Shown in pieces: positions 1-10,872 of a stretch of DNA of 64,000 nt. Under the pieces are notes generated by a model that worked only from the letters and a program-made list of their open reading frames with translations, was not told where the DNA came from and did not search any database. Source of the DNA: Lyophyllum atratum (taxonomy: Eukaryota; Basidiomycota; Agaricomycetes; Agaricales; Lyophyllaceae); assembly GCA_014905825.1 (NCBI GenBank), contig JACGCN010000015.1, positions 1,054,001-1,118,000 on the forward strand, read 5' to 3'. Every line of letters starts with the position of its first letter. Position 1 is the stretch's first letter. Both the position numbers and the translations under genes were made by a program.

Positions 1-927
1 AAGTCTACTATCCGTTCAAATCTGACATCATTCAAGCCTGACATCACCGCGACGCGCGCTCTAGGCCTCGACTACGTATTTGGAGAGACGAACAGCTATT
101 CTTGTCATGTGAGTCCATGAACAAATCCTATCACAGTGTCGTAACTCACCGCTAGTAAAGGGTGCGCCAGGAGTTAGCAACTCGGCAGGCGCAGCGTTAT
201 GGGGCTTGGATTATGCCTTGTTCGCGTCTGTATTCATTTCCTCAAAATTGCGTGAGGAAGCTGATGGACTAAAGTACCCAGATCGGCATTTCCAGAGTAT
301 TCTTCCATCAGGGAGTTGGCTACAAATATAATCATGTGAGTAACCTCTCCACTCTCTGAACAGGTCTTACTACGCACCTCAGATCCAACCCGTGACCCTG
401 ACGCGTTCGATCTTGGACGGCTCCAACCTACCCTCGCCGCTCCCTCCACACGTCCAGCCCACTTACTACGGTGCCATTATCGCTGCAGAAGCCATCGGGA
501 AAAGTGGAAGCACTCGCGCGGTTGAGCTCACTATTGCTAATACCCGAATCGCTGGATATGCCTTTTTCGAAGGGACGAAACTTGTCCGCGCCGTGTTCAT
601 CAACTCCAATGCGTTTCTTCAGGGCGCTACCACTCGAGCTAGCGTACACCTCGACTTAAGTTTCACTGGAACGGGGACGGCCCCAACGAAAATAAGCGTG
701 AAGCGCCTCAAAATTGGGTACGCAACAGCCTTTGCGTTTGATTTAATCGTAGTTTCTCATGATCTCTATGCAGTCACGCTGACGACCAATCGGGATTGAC
801 ATGGGGAGGCCAGTCTTACGAGACCAGTGACGGACGACCGAGTGGGTCGGTGGTGGTACAAACGGGTAGTGTATCTGCCGGAGTGGACATCACAGCGACG
901 GAGGCCGTGCTGGTCAGCTTTAGCTGA
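1..927 (+). CDS. GH79 beta-glucuronidase-like glycoside hydrolase, 3' part (5' end outside window)
   Basis: The gene enters from the left edge and ends at the stop at 925-927. Spliced exons read GLDYVFGETNSYSCH, then GAPGVSNSAGAALWGLDYAL, then IGISRVFFHQGVGYKYNH, then IQPVTLTRSILDGS, the typical C-terminal half of fungal GH79 enzymes followed by the beta-sandwich domain. Introns I place at 109-160, 230-281, 336-382 and one ending at 773; the donor of the last could be 718 or 736. The final exon ends with TWGGQSYE and a short beta-rich tail ending VLVSFS. GH79 members release glucuronic acid or methyl-glucuronic acid from glycoconjugates such as arabinogalactan side chains. The E of GETNSYSCH lies in the conserved family segment. 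The N-terminal catalytic part and any signal peptide are not visible, so substrate and secretion cannot be judged. Confidence 0.85.
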
Positions 928-2760
928 AGAGAAGCACATAGCCTGGTCTTTCTTTTGGGACATTTATGACGTATCTATCCTGTGCTTGTCCCGCGATAGG
1001 GCGTTGGTGCCTGGGAGCTGTTCATGTGTAGGCAGGACTCTCCCAATCACACTTTCTCCTGCTATTCCCATGCACCTACTCGTAGATGGGATCATTTGGA
1101 AATACTACAAACGCGACAGACTTTATTTTCACGTGTTTCCTTTCTCTACATCCACCACCTTCGTTGGGTCTCGCGGAAGTCCATTTACAATCTTCAGGCG
1201 CATGAAAGAGGTTACGAGGAGTGTGACGGCGAATGTGGAGGTCATAGGACAGGATTCGAGGTCCCAGACGAGAGCACTTTGTCGCCGATGCTGAAGCTCG
1301 AGGCGGTGGATGGGTGCTTTTGGACGGCCATCAGCACCCGCTGACACAAGAACAAGACCTCTCAAAGCCCAAGTCGGATGGAAGAACAGCTTTGATGAGG
1401 GGTGATCTTGAGGACTCCGGGGTATAGAGCCTGAGTCATGCGACTTCGAGGCGCGTCATGGCCTCGCGATAGAAGATAGAAAACGGGATAACTATCTACA
1501 CTGTTCCAAAAGATCAAGAATGGATCATCTGTTAGAGACCGGGAAAAGCCACAGACACGCGTCTTGGATCCGGCGGGTGAGCCTGCAGCTCAGCAAGGGG
1601 TCATGGGTTGGACCCTGGCCTTTAGGCTTGCGATGTCAGGGTGTCGTGCTCTTTGGTCGCAGAGCTACCATTCGTCTTGGACGGGTCTGTTAGACAGGGC
1701 TTGGCTCTCGGGACCACAGGATACAGGAGGTTCGGCAAGCGTACTCCATCCTCTGTTCAAGCACCTGCAGAATGACATATTCCTTCAACGCTCAATGCTT
1801 TGATCTGTTTTCGGCCAAAGGATAGTGAACGGCACGGAAGGAACGGAATGGGGTCTATCCTTCCGCACCACGTTCACGAGGGCTCGGAGGCCAGTAAGAT
1901 CGACCCTTTTACAAACACTTGACGCGTCATGGGCATCATAGATCCCCTAGAACCAGGATGCCATAAAATTGACGTTCAGGGAGAAAGTTCAGACCAAGAA
2001 GTAGGACACGGGATACTTTGTACATGGAAGGCCTAATGAGGTGGATCGTCGATGGTTCCGCCGAGTGCCGCGGCGCGTGGATGTAGGGTTCTGCAGTGTG
2101 CGATGGACATGGATCGTGAGCAGACGGAGACGGAAAGGAGAAGTGTCTCCCACCTGGGTCGGTTAACTGGTTCTCGCTGCATCCACTGCGTAGCGACGAC
2201 CTCGTCTTCCCTGCAGCTAGGTTTAATCGACGATAATGATGTGAAGTTTGGATTTCTTGGATGCGTGCTAGTAACCAACAAGAGTCTCAATTAGCTCATA
2301 TCTTTATGGACAGTCGACGTCCTTGATTGTAGCGGCGTACCTGTATCGTTCGGTCCTGTGTTCCGAGTAGTTAGCAGAGCAAATTATCGAGATACATCTT
2401 CTTAGAGCTCCTGAAGATTCTTCTTCAATATATCCGTGTATATATAGCGCGATCTATAGAACATCATTTCCTGTACGTTGCGAGAGAAACAACCTAGAAC
2501 TAGTAGGCGACAAGGGAAGACAGCGATTACAGAACTCACTCCCAGCCTCCTTTTAAAGTATTTCTCCACCCTCCATACACGGTCGAAGACTCAAGAGATC
2601 AGGAGCACTGGCCATGGGTGGTAGCAAGTCAGGTGGGGCAGCACGGACTTTATTCGGAACAACGTTTTCAGCCTTGAGCGTCGGATAAACCTCGGCAACC
2701 ACACTTGTCTTCATCCGCCATGGTCCCAAATGGAAACGGAATGGGCAGCTCCTGGCGTTT
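928..2760. other. intergenic region without a recognisable gene
   Basis: About 1.8 kb between the GH79 stop and the GH3 promoter. Short open frames occur on both strands (for example 1129-1365 on the minus strand and 827-1294 on the plus strand), but none shows a known domain, a signal peptide or convincing splice-linked continuation. No terminal repeats or RNA gene were seen. Confidence 0.4.
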
Positions 2761-2766
2761 ATATAC
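2761..2766 (+). promoter_or_regulatory. TATA-like box upstream of the GH3 gene
   Basis: TATATA lies about 90 bp upstream of the GH3 start codon at 2857, followed by a C-rich leader. Assigned from position and sequence only. Confidence 0.4.
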
Positions 2767-2856
2767 CCCACCCCCGCATTCGATCCCCGATATTCCCCAC
2801 TCCCCTTCTGACACGCCCCACCTCCCACCTCGAATTTTCTCCGAATTTTGACGACC

Positions 2857-5800
2857 ATGGCGCCCTCAGATTTCGCGAAGGCGAATCTCGACGAGATCAT
2901 GGATAGTTTGACGACAGATGAGGCTATCTTGTTGACTGCGGGAGTTGGCTTCTGGCATACGCACAAGATTGAGAGGCTGGGTGTGCCTGCTATCAAGGTA
3001 TGTGCTGGCAAACGCGACTGAGGTTCACCGTTTAATATGTCGCGATAGGTCAGCGATGGACCAAACGGCATTCGAGGAAACCATTTCTTCATGGGAACCC
3101 CTGCTAAATGTCTCCCGGTATGCTTATGACCGGTTTCTCATCATCGTCACGGTAGCTGACGTGCCTATCTAGTCTGCAACGGCGCTGGGTGCGACCTGGG
3201 ACACGCAGCTCATCGAGGAAGTTGGTCTCAAGCTTCTAGCACCGGAAGCTAAGCTGCGCGCGGCTTCAGTTGTCCTTGCACCCACATGCAACATTCAACG
3301 CGTGAGTAGATATTCTCATTTCGTCATGGATCGTTCACTGACACGATGGTTGTCTGTAGAGCCCACTCGGCGGCCGGGTACGTCTTTATCAGTCGAAGAT
3401 GGCACCTCAGTTGACCATCGCGCTCTATCCAGAGTTTCGAAAGTTTCTCTGAAGATCCGCTTCTTTCCGGTCTGCTCGCGGCCGCGTATGTACGTGGTAT
3501 CCAGAATGGAGGAGTCGGGACAGCCATCAAACATTTCGTGTACGTCCAGCCTCTTACCTCACGCCTGACACTCGCCTGACAGTCCCCCCCTACCAGCGGA
3601 AACGACAAGGAAAACGACAGACAAGGCTACGACAGCATCATCAGTCCTCGTGCTCTGCGCGAAATCTACCTCATACCGTTCATGCTCGCCCAGAAGTACG
3701 CGAAGCCATGGTCAATGATGACTGCGTAAGTTTCTCCTCCTCCCATCCCTGCATCACCGAAGCTGATGCATATATTCAAAAGCTACAACCGCGTCAACGG
3801 CACCCACGTCTCCGAGGATCCCTTCCTCCTTCGCAAAATCCTCCGCGACGAGTGGAAGTATCAGGGCCTTGTTTGTCTCTCCCCTGTCCCTTTCCCTCCT
3901 GCGGACTAAACAGTAACCTCATCATGTAGGTAATGAGCGACTGGTTCGGTGTCTACAGCGTCGACCTCAGCATCAAAGCCGGTCTGGACCTCGAGATGCC
4001 CGGCACCAACAAATGGCGCACCCTTGACCTCGTAAACCGCTCCATCCAAGCCCGCAAGCTCACCACCCGCGACGTCCGTGCCCGCGCCCGCACCGTCCTT
4101 GAGCTCGTCCAAAAGTGCGCGCAAGCAGCTCCCGAGGTTTGTCTTCCCTACCCTTCCCGCCTTGACCATAAGCACCGTGACGTGCGCTTACACCAACACC
4201 CACAGATCCTGGACGGCGACGGCCTCGAATGCACCGTCGAGAGCGCCTCCGACAAAGCCCTCATGCGGCGCGTCGCCGCCGAGTCCATCGTCCTCCTCAA
4301 AAACACCAACGCCCTCCTCCCCTTGTCCCCCTCCGCGCTCGCAGGCAAGAAAGTGGCCATCATAGGCGGGAACGCGAAGGCGACCGTGCTTTCGGGAGGG
4401 GGGAGTGCGGCGCTGAAGGCGTCGTATTTCGTTAGTCCGTTTGATGGGATTGTGGAGGCGCTTGGGGAGGGGGTGGAGGTTACGTATTGTGAGGGTGCGA
4501 GAGGTGTGCTTGGTTTTTTCTTCCTGTTTGGTATGGGGTGTTGAGTGGCTTTCTGTCTGTTAGCGTTCATGACGATGCCGACGCTGGAAAACGAGCTCGT
4601 CACGCCTACCGGCGAACGGGGGTGGACGGCCACGTGGCATGCCCATGAGGACGACGAGAGTATGACGCCTCTGGAGGGAGCTTTAGAGACGAGGGTCATC
4701 GACGAGACGAGGCTCTTCATCAGCACGTCGACGCCAAAAGGCATCACACGCAAGTGGTCCATGCATCTCCGAGGACAGCTGAAGCCTCGCGACCATGACG
4801 TCGATTTCGAATTTGGGTTGACCGCTGCTGGGCGGGCCAAGGTGCATTTTCCTATCCGGCTTCCGACGGGAAGAGTCAAGTGCTGATCCTGTGGAATAAG
4901 CTATACGTGGATGGGGAATTGGTGATCGATAACTGGACACGGCAACGCCGTGGGGAGTCGTTCTTCGGTGTGGGCTCGGAGGAGGAGAAGGGCGTATATC
5001 GGCTCAAGGCGAACACGAAGCATGATGTCCATGTGGAGTTTTGTAACGTGCGGGGCCCGGCGGACGGCGATGAGGACGAGGCTGTCATGGATAGGTTTGC
5101 AACCCTCATCCATCCCTCTACTATAAGCCAACGACTAACGATAGCCTCCTAGCAACCCTGGCGTCCGCCTCGGAGGTGCGGAGGTGGAGGATCCAGACGC
5201 GTCAATTGCCAAGGCGGTGGAGCTCGCGAAGGCGGCGGACGTCGTTATCGCCGTCGTGGGGCTCAATGCGGACTGGGAAACGGAGGGGTATGACCGGACG
5301 ACGCTGGCGCTGCCAGGACGTACGGATGAGCTTATCACGAAGGTGGCTGCGGCGAACTCGAAGACTATCGTCGTGACCCAATCCGTGAGTGTCCCTCCCT
5401 CTCCTTCATCTTCGGAGAGCGATGTTCTGATGGGTTTGATTGTGCGGATAGGGCTCGAGCATTACGTTGCCGTGGGTGGACTCTGTCGCGGGCCTCGTGC
5501 ATGCGTGGTACCTGGGCAACGCGACGGGCGATGCCATTGCGGACGTGTTGTTTGGGAAGCATAACCCGTCGGGGAAGCTGTCGTTGACGTTCCCCAAGAA
5601 GCTGGAGGATGTGCCGTCGCATGGGCATTTCCATTCGGAGAATGGGGTGGTGCGGTATGCGGAGGATCTGTTCGTTGTAGGTCGTCTTTGTACTTTCAAG
5701 TCTGCCGTAGTAAGTTGACGTCGGATGGCGACAGGGGTACAAGCACTACCAGCACCGCAACATCGTGCCTCTCTTCCCCTTCGGGTATGATCTAACATAT

Positions 5801-6253
5801 CTTCGAAACGTGTTCAACGACTGATTCCTCATCCTGTCATTTAGATTCGGTCTCTCCTACACCACCTTCTCCTTCACCGACCTCCAGCTCTCCCAGCCCG
5901 TCGTGACCGACACCGAGTTCAATCTCACCGCCTCCGTCACCATCACCAACACCGGCTCCCTCGCAGGCTCCGAAATCGTGCAGCTCTACGTCACGTTCCC
6001 CACCACCTCGGATCTGACGCACCCGCCGCTCCACCTCAGGGCCTTCGCCAAGGTGCGCGACCTGCAGCCTGGGAAGAGCGAGCGTGTGGAGCTGGCTCTT
6101 GATCGGTATGCGGTGTCGTATTGGGAGGAGCGCTTTGGTGCGTGGACGGTGGAAAGGGGGGAGTATGTTGTTAGGGTTGGGGCGAGTAGTGATGCGCTGG
6201 TGTTGGAGGAGAGGTTTGTGCTTGAGAGGGGCTTTGAGTGGAGTGGAATTTGA
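2857..6253 (+). CDS. GH3 beta-glucosidase with PA14 insert, probably intracellular
   Basis: Multi-exon gene of roughly 850 residues. It starts [19 protein letters not shown] with no signal peptide, suggesting a cytosolic enzyme. In order: the GH3 N-terminal TIM barrel ([51 protein letters not shown], then [10 protein letters not shown] with the family nucleophile Asp), the C-terminal alpha/beta sandwich ([18 protein letters not shown]), a PA14 insert ([12 protein letters not shown] joined to [23 protein letters not shown]), the rest of the sandwich ([20 protein letters not shown]) and a fibronectin-III-like tail ([20 protein letters not shown]). The PA14 exon junction is best placed at 4842-4900, a 59-nt intron with a CTGAT branch-like site. 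No frame disruption was seen. GH3 enzymes of this type hydrolyse terminal beta-glucosides such as cellobiose or plant glucosides; the exact substrate is not readable here. Confidence 0.93.
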
Positions 6254-6417
6254 GGGAGGCGAAAGGAATAAGCATGTTCTGCATGAATGTAATGTTATGT
6301 GTATTAAGACCAATGAAGGAAGTCTAGATGTACTGTGAATATGAATTTCGATTTTGGTGCTCAGGACCTCTTGTACAGGAACAGGGAAAGTTGAATAGTA
6401 TGTGGTATGCCTGTTAT

Positions 6418-7384
6418 CTAGCATTCCGCCCTTGGAAGCTCGGAATGCACGGGGACGAGATCTGGTGTACTATACAGCACTACGGCAATAAACTCAGGCA
6501 TAGCGATCAAGGGATACCAGAGGTGCTCGTTGTTTTGCGTTTCCAGATCATTTGTGGTGGCGGTGGCGAATGCCTCACGTATAAGGAGGAGGACGGAGAT
6601 GATGAATAGGATGAAGACGCCGTATTTCGCTCCGAGAGAGCCTTTCTGATGCCTGAATCTTCCATCTGATCGGGATCGTTATTTTGGAGCAGAAAGCAGG
6701 TCAATATGAGACTCCAACGTACCAGCGAATGTGATTTTGGCTAGAATAAGCGTTTGGTAGGCCAAGAGCACGACAAGGGCAAGGAAGATTGCCGTGCTCG
6801 CTTGGTGTAGGCCTTGTCCGAGTGAAACAGTTGAGGGGTTCGAGCTGTTTGTTTCTGAGATACCGACACTGCCTAGTATTACAGCTACCAGAAGCGCTAG
6901 ACGGTATAGTCTCCGGTGCCGGATGAAGCGGGGGATGAGCCTAGTGGAGATGGGTACTTCAGACACGAGTTCGCTGCGATCGGGTGTCAGCCTCTAAGCA
7001 GTCAATGTATTAAGAGTCGACGGCAAACACACCGATCAAGTATCAGAGTATAGGCAGAGTACAAGAGCCCAAAGAACCCGATGCTGAAGAGAACCTGGTC
7101 TGCTGTGAGCAAGCGCGGATCATCCACCATGGTCGCTGCTATGACAGCGCGCATGGCGAAGGACGCCATGCGGACTTGTTGGCGAAGAGCTTATTAGTTT
7201 CCGATCGATAGAACTGAAGAGAGAGCTTACGGGCACAGAAGAAGGATAGGGTATAGAAGACCGGACTGGGACGCCTGAATGACTGGTAGACGAAGAGTAT
7301 GAACATGGGAAGGTATAAGACGGCGAAGACCGCTGCTGCAGGAACGGATTTGATTCCGTCCGCCCCGGTTGTTACAGTGCTCAT
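6418..7384 (-). CDS. DUF7702-type multi-pass membrane protein
   Basis: The minus-strand gene starts MSTVTTGADGIKSVPAAAVF. Exons carry a series of hydrophobic helices: FAVLYLPMFILFVYQSFRRP, then MRAVIAATMVDDPRLLTADQ, VLFSIGFFGLLYSAYTLILD, RLYRLALLVAVILGSVGIS, AIFLALVVLLAYQTLILAKI, and a last exon with YGVFILFIISVLLLIREAF. It ends with the conserved-looking WYPLIAMPEFIAVVLY and a stop at 6418-6420. About seven membrane segments and this tail match the fungal DUF7702 integral membrane family, whose function is unknown. It converges tail-to-tail on the GH3 gene with only about 165 bp between stops, so the 3' UTRs probably overlap. I matched the family by recall, without a search. Confidence 0.75.
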
Positions 7385-7560
7385 TTTCGCTTGTCAGAGG
7401 GACGGAAGTGGGGTTGAGCGAAAGGAGGACTTGGCAGCTTTGTTTGTAGGTAACCCTTTAAGGGTTTCGAAAGGTTTCATGTTTTCAGCGAGACATCGCT
7501 GTCGTTCTCCTATTTTTGCTCCGGATCCTATAGGGAGGTGAAAAAGCCTATGATAGGCGA

Positions 7561-7568
7561 TATATATA
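7561..7568 (-). promoter_or_regulatory. TATA-like tract upstream of the DUF7702 gene
   Basis: An alternating TA run lies about 180 bp upstream of the minus-strand start at 7384. Weak evidence, position only. Confidence 0.25.
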
Positions 7569-8593
7569 AACCATGGTCTATGTCGTGATTTCAGTTACAA
7601 GCTGAGAATGCATTCACAGTTTGTGTATGCTCCTGACCTTTAGCAACGATGACCTAGATGTCTAGAAGTTCGTCGCCGGTTCGCCGCGGGCACGGCGTCT
7701 GAACTCCCGAACTGAAGAACTTTGGCATAATGCCTCAGCACGCAGCAACGGGATAAGATATAACGTGGGTCATCGAAAGGAGATGAAAAGGGTGAAGAGA
7801 CTGCGTGGGTCGTAGGGAGTGAAAGGGTTGAACAGGTATTCGGGTACGACTTGAAATTTAAATTTACCAAGCGGATCACGATACTCACCTGACTCGTTAG
7901 CTGACTAGAAGCGCTATGACATTGATTTTCGCACTTTAATCAGAATGAAGGTTATCGAAGGAATCCTGTGCTTAGGTATCAGATTTTTGGATGGTTTTAG
8001 ATTTCTAGTTGAGGTTTAGAATATTTTGTCAATCCAAGTTTAGATTTCGTGAGATCCGTCGAGTGCGGACTTTGAATGATCTGGCCCACCTCCGCGCCAT
8101 TCCGACGGCTTGCACAGCCGCCTTGACGGCCTTCACAGCCACTAGGCGGCCCTTGCAGCCAGGAATCGCCTATGAAGACAATCTCTGATTCTCAAGCCAT
8201 GCATTCCATCAAGAGGTTGTTTGCTGCAGAGGTCATACAACTGTATATACGATAAGGAGAGAATTTAGTAGTAGATATTTGCAGCAAGTATGATGTCATG
8301 TGACTGCGCAATTCGTTGGAATGCGCGGCGACATGATGTCATACATACTTCGCGCTCACAATGTCGCTCTCAGCCACCGAGCGAGGGTCTTGTCATTGTT
8401 GCTGCTGCCGAGGTGATGCTCGCAATACGTATGTCGCCCAGTATCCAAAACCTTACGAAACTGAACCTGAATCAAGAAATAGTTGTTTTGTTTTAAAACT
8501 CCGCTCCATGTGCTCAACCTGAACCTGACAAGCAGAAACCTTCGACCCAAATAAAGGGCGATAAATAATGTCATAAAGCGCTCGCTGACCTTC

Positions 8594-8971
8594 ATTAGGG
8601 TGTTTCACAGTAGCCAACTTCGGGCCAAACTTGAGTCCCAACTTGTTTTCCAACTTTGATTAAGTTGGGATGGCAAAGTTGGACTGATTTGCGAAGTTGG
8701 ACTGTAAATCGTGCTCTGGAGCACGATTTGCATCCAACTTTGATCCCAACTTCGCTCCCAACTTCACCACCCAACTTCGCACGACTACCGAAAATAGAAA
8801 TAATTATGCTAGCCGGTGTATTTTGATCGCAATTCGACAAATTTCTTGCCCTGGGTGTTTCACGGTTGATGCTCCAACTTCCTCTCCAACTTTGGCGAAG
8901 TTGAGCATCAAGTTGCAACCGAAGTTGGACCAAAGTTGGGTGGAAAGTTGGCTACTGTGAAACACCCTATT
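8594..8971. mobile_element. foldback/MITE-like element with TIRs and ATT target duplication
   Basis: Outer terminal inverted repeats start AGGGTGTTTCACAGTAGCCA at 8597 and end with the complementary sequence at 8968. ATT flanks both ends (8594-8596 and 8969-8971), consistent with a 3-bp target duplication. The interior is packed with CCAACTT/AAGTTGG words in both orientations. It holds a near-perfect palindrome at 8706-8729 (AAATCGTGCTC-TG-GAGCACGATTT) and a second internal copy of the terminal word GGGTGTTTCAC at 8853. That copy is followed by its own hairpin, GATGCTCCAACTTC pairing with a GAAGTTGAGCATC segment. No coding capacity is visible. The structure fits a non-autonomous DNA transposon with strong foldback potential. 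Confidence 0.8.
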
Positions 8972-9159
8972 ATCTTCGTACCACCTAACCACAATCTGAA
9001 TAGAGGTGAATGTAGATACTGAAGTGGCAGAAATAAACAAGATACACCGGGAATATGAATAAAAATAGCTAAGGTATGCATAAAATAAAGAGTACTACAC
9101 CATCTTTCATCCATCCGTCCCCTGATTCCTAACCGGATTCATGGAGCCTCTTACTTGTC

Positions 9160-10696
9160 TCAGGCGTCTGCTGTGTAAACCTTGGACACTTGATGTGATA
9201 GCGACTCCTCACCTGAGGCCGTATGCGGCTGCAACTCGTCCTGGCCTACACCACGATGCTTCATAGCATAGTCCCGACATGCTTCTCTACTCTTTTCGAG
9301 CCTTGGATCGCCATGATCCCAAGCATAGATCTGGAAGCCAGGGAAGTTATACTCTAGAAGCTGCTGCAGGTTGGGCAACAGTTCCTTATCCGGCCCATAA
9401 GTCCCCGAGTTGTTGTCGATCACAAGCTCCCAGTCGACCTCATTATCTTGCGTATCATCGCTGAAATTCTCCCACCCGCCCTTCGGCCGTGGGTGGAACT
9501 CCCCGCTGTATCTCACTCGCTCCGCACAATTACTGTGCAACGCATGCTTTGACGCGAAGTCAACGAAGAACGCCGCGCCTGTCTCGGAGAAGCGGAACGA
9601 GTCGTCCTCCGCGGAGATGATGTACGTATACACAGCAGGCTTGATGCGATGCTCGAACTGTGGATTGCGCGGGGCACCAGGGCGACTCGTGCCGCCGTGA
9701 AGCACATGGGTGACATCTGCGAACTCGTCGATTACACCGAACCCGTTGTTGGGATTACGCGCGTAGAGCATGCGGTGCCCAGCCTGGATGCCAGAACGCA
9801 CAGCGATGCTCGTGGGACCTTGGAAGATGCTCTGCGCCGCCTTGTAAGAGCGATTCCAGCCTTGGTAGTGGTCACCGAAAATGAGCGGCACGCCTTTGAG
9901 GTACATCTTCCAGGTCGTATAGAGCCGAGCGTCGTTAAGGTTTGTGAAGCGCCCGACGGTGGGAGAGTAATGCCGGGAGTAGCGGATGGGTCCGTCGAAA
10001 AGATATGGGAACTTGGAAGGGTCTTCATCCGTTGAAGGATGGCTATCAATCTGGGAGTACTTCGTATCGTATTCGCGAGCGGTAACGAGGGAGAAAAGGA
10101 CCTACCTTGAGCCAAAATGTTCCTCGTGTTTTTCTGAAAATCGGCCCCTCTATCTCGGCCTCCTTCGCACCTTTCGCAATGGACGTCTTAAATTTTCCAA
10201 TGTAATCGTCATGGGGTGCACCCTCGTCCTTATCGAGAAGTTGCACACGTAGATCAGCAACAGCTGGTACGTTCTTGACTCGCCAAATCTCGTTCCAGAC
10301 TGGCGCCAAGGTCTGCCCTTTCACGGCTGAACTGCAAGGCTTATTTGAACACATGCGGGGAAGCAATACCCCAGAAATTGGACCAACGTACACGAAAGAG
10401 ATCTTCTCATCGATGTTCGCCACAAAATAAGGATCGGCTGTGCCAACCACGTCCATCTTGGGCAGACCTGACGCTCCAATGAACTATAATAACCGTGTCG
10501 TTGTGACCAGCTGCTTTCAAAACTTTAGAGAAGCATTTCTCACCTGAATTTCAATATCAACGAAGGGAATTTCACCCAACTTTGCCTGCGCTAGTGACTT
10601 CGTTACATTTGCCATATCGTGAGCGTTTGACTTCGCATGCTCGACGGCCTCGACAATTCTAGTCACGCTGAATGGATTTCGACGGCCTCCAGGCAT
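9160..10696 (-). CDS. fungal C2-domain protein
   Basis: The first exon starts MPGGRRNPFSVTRIVEAVEH and ends GEIPFVDIEIQ. After a phase-0 intron, a C2 domain follows: FIGASGLPKMDVVGTADPYF with the Asp-containing loop, then TLAPVWNEIWRV, LRVQLLDKDEGAPHDDYIG, and GTFWLK. The Asp residues of the first and third loops (TADPYF, DKDEGAPHDD) are present, so calcium-dependent phospholipid binding is plausible. Downstream is a long conserved fungal extension (YSQIDSHPSTDEDPSKFPYL, IFGDHYQGWNRSYKAAQSIF, VTHVLHGGTSRPGAPRNPQF) ending in DNNSGTYGPDKELLPNLQQL, FNFPGF-like text and a stop at 9160. No signal peptide or membrane segment is seen. Fungal proteins of this layout are usually annotated only as C2-domain proteins; the role is unknown. 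The LINE sits about 175 bp upstream of the start and may touch its promoter. Confidence 0.85.
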
Positions 10697-10857
10697 GTTG
10701 GTTACTGGCGGTGATGAGAGAAGACTTTATAGAGTCTAATAGAGTAGGAAGGGCTTGATCAGCACCGCCCACGGCGCTGATGAGGGTTTGAGCCTGCGAG
10801 TATGACGGATGTGGCTGTGCACCTTCGACTGGGCCAAAAATAGAATGCTAACGTTAC

Positions 10858-10872
10858 TCGTTCACATCACCT
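10858..10872. repeat. left target-site duplication of the LINE
   Basis: TCGTTCACATCACCT, identical to the copy at 13005-13019 on the other side of the LINE fragment. Confidence 0.9.
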
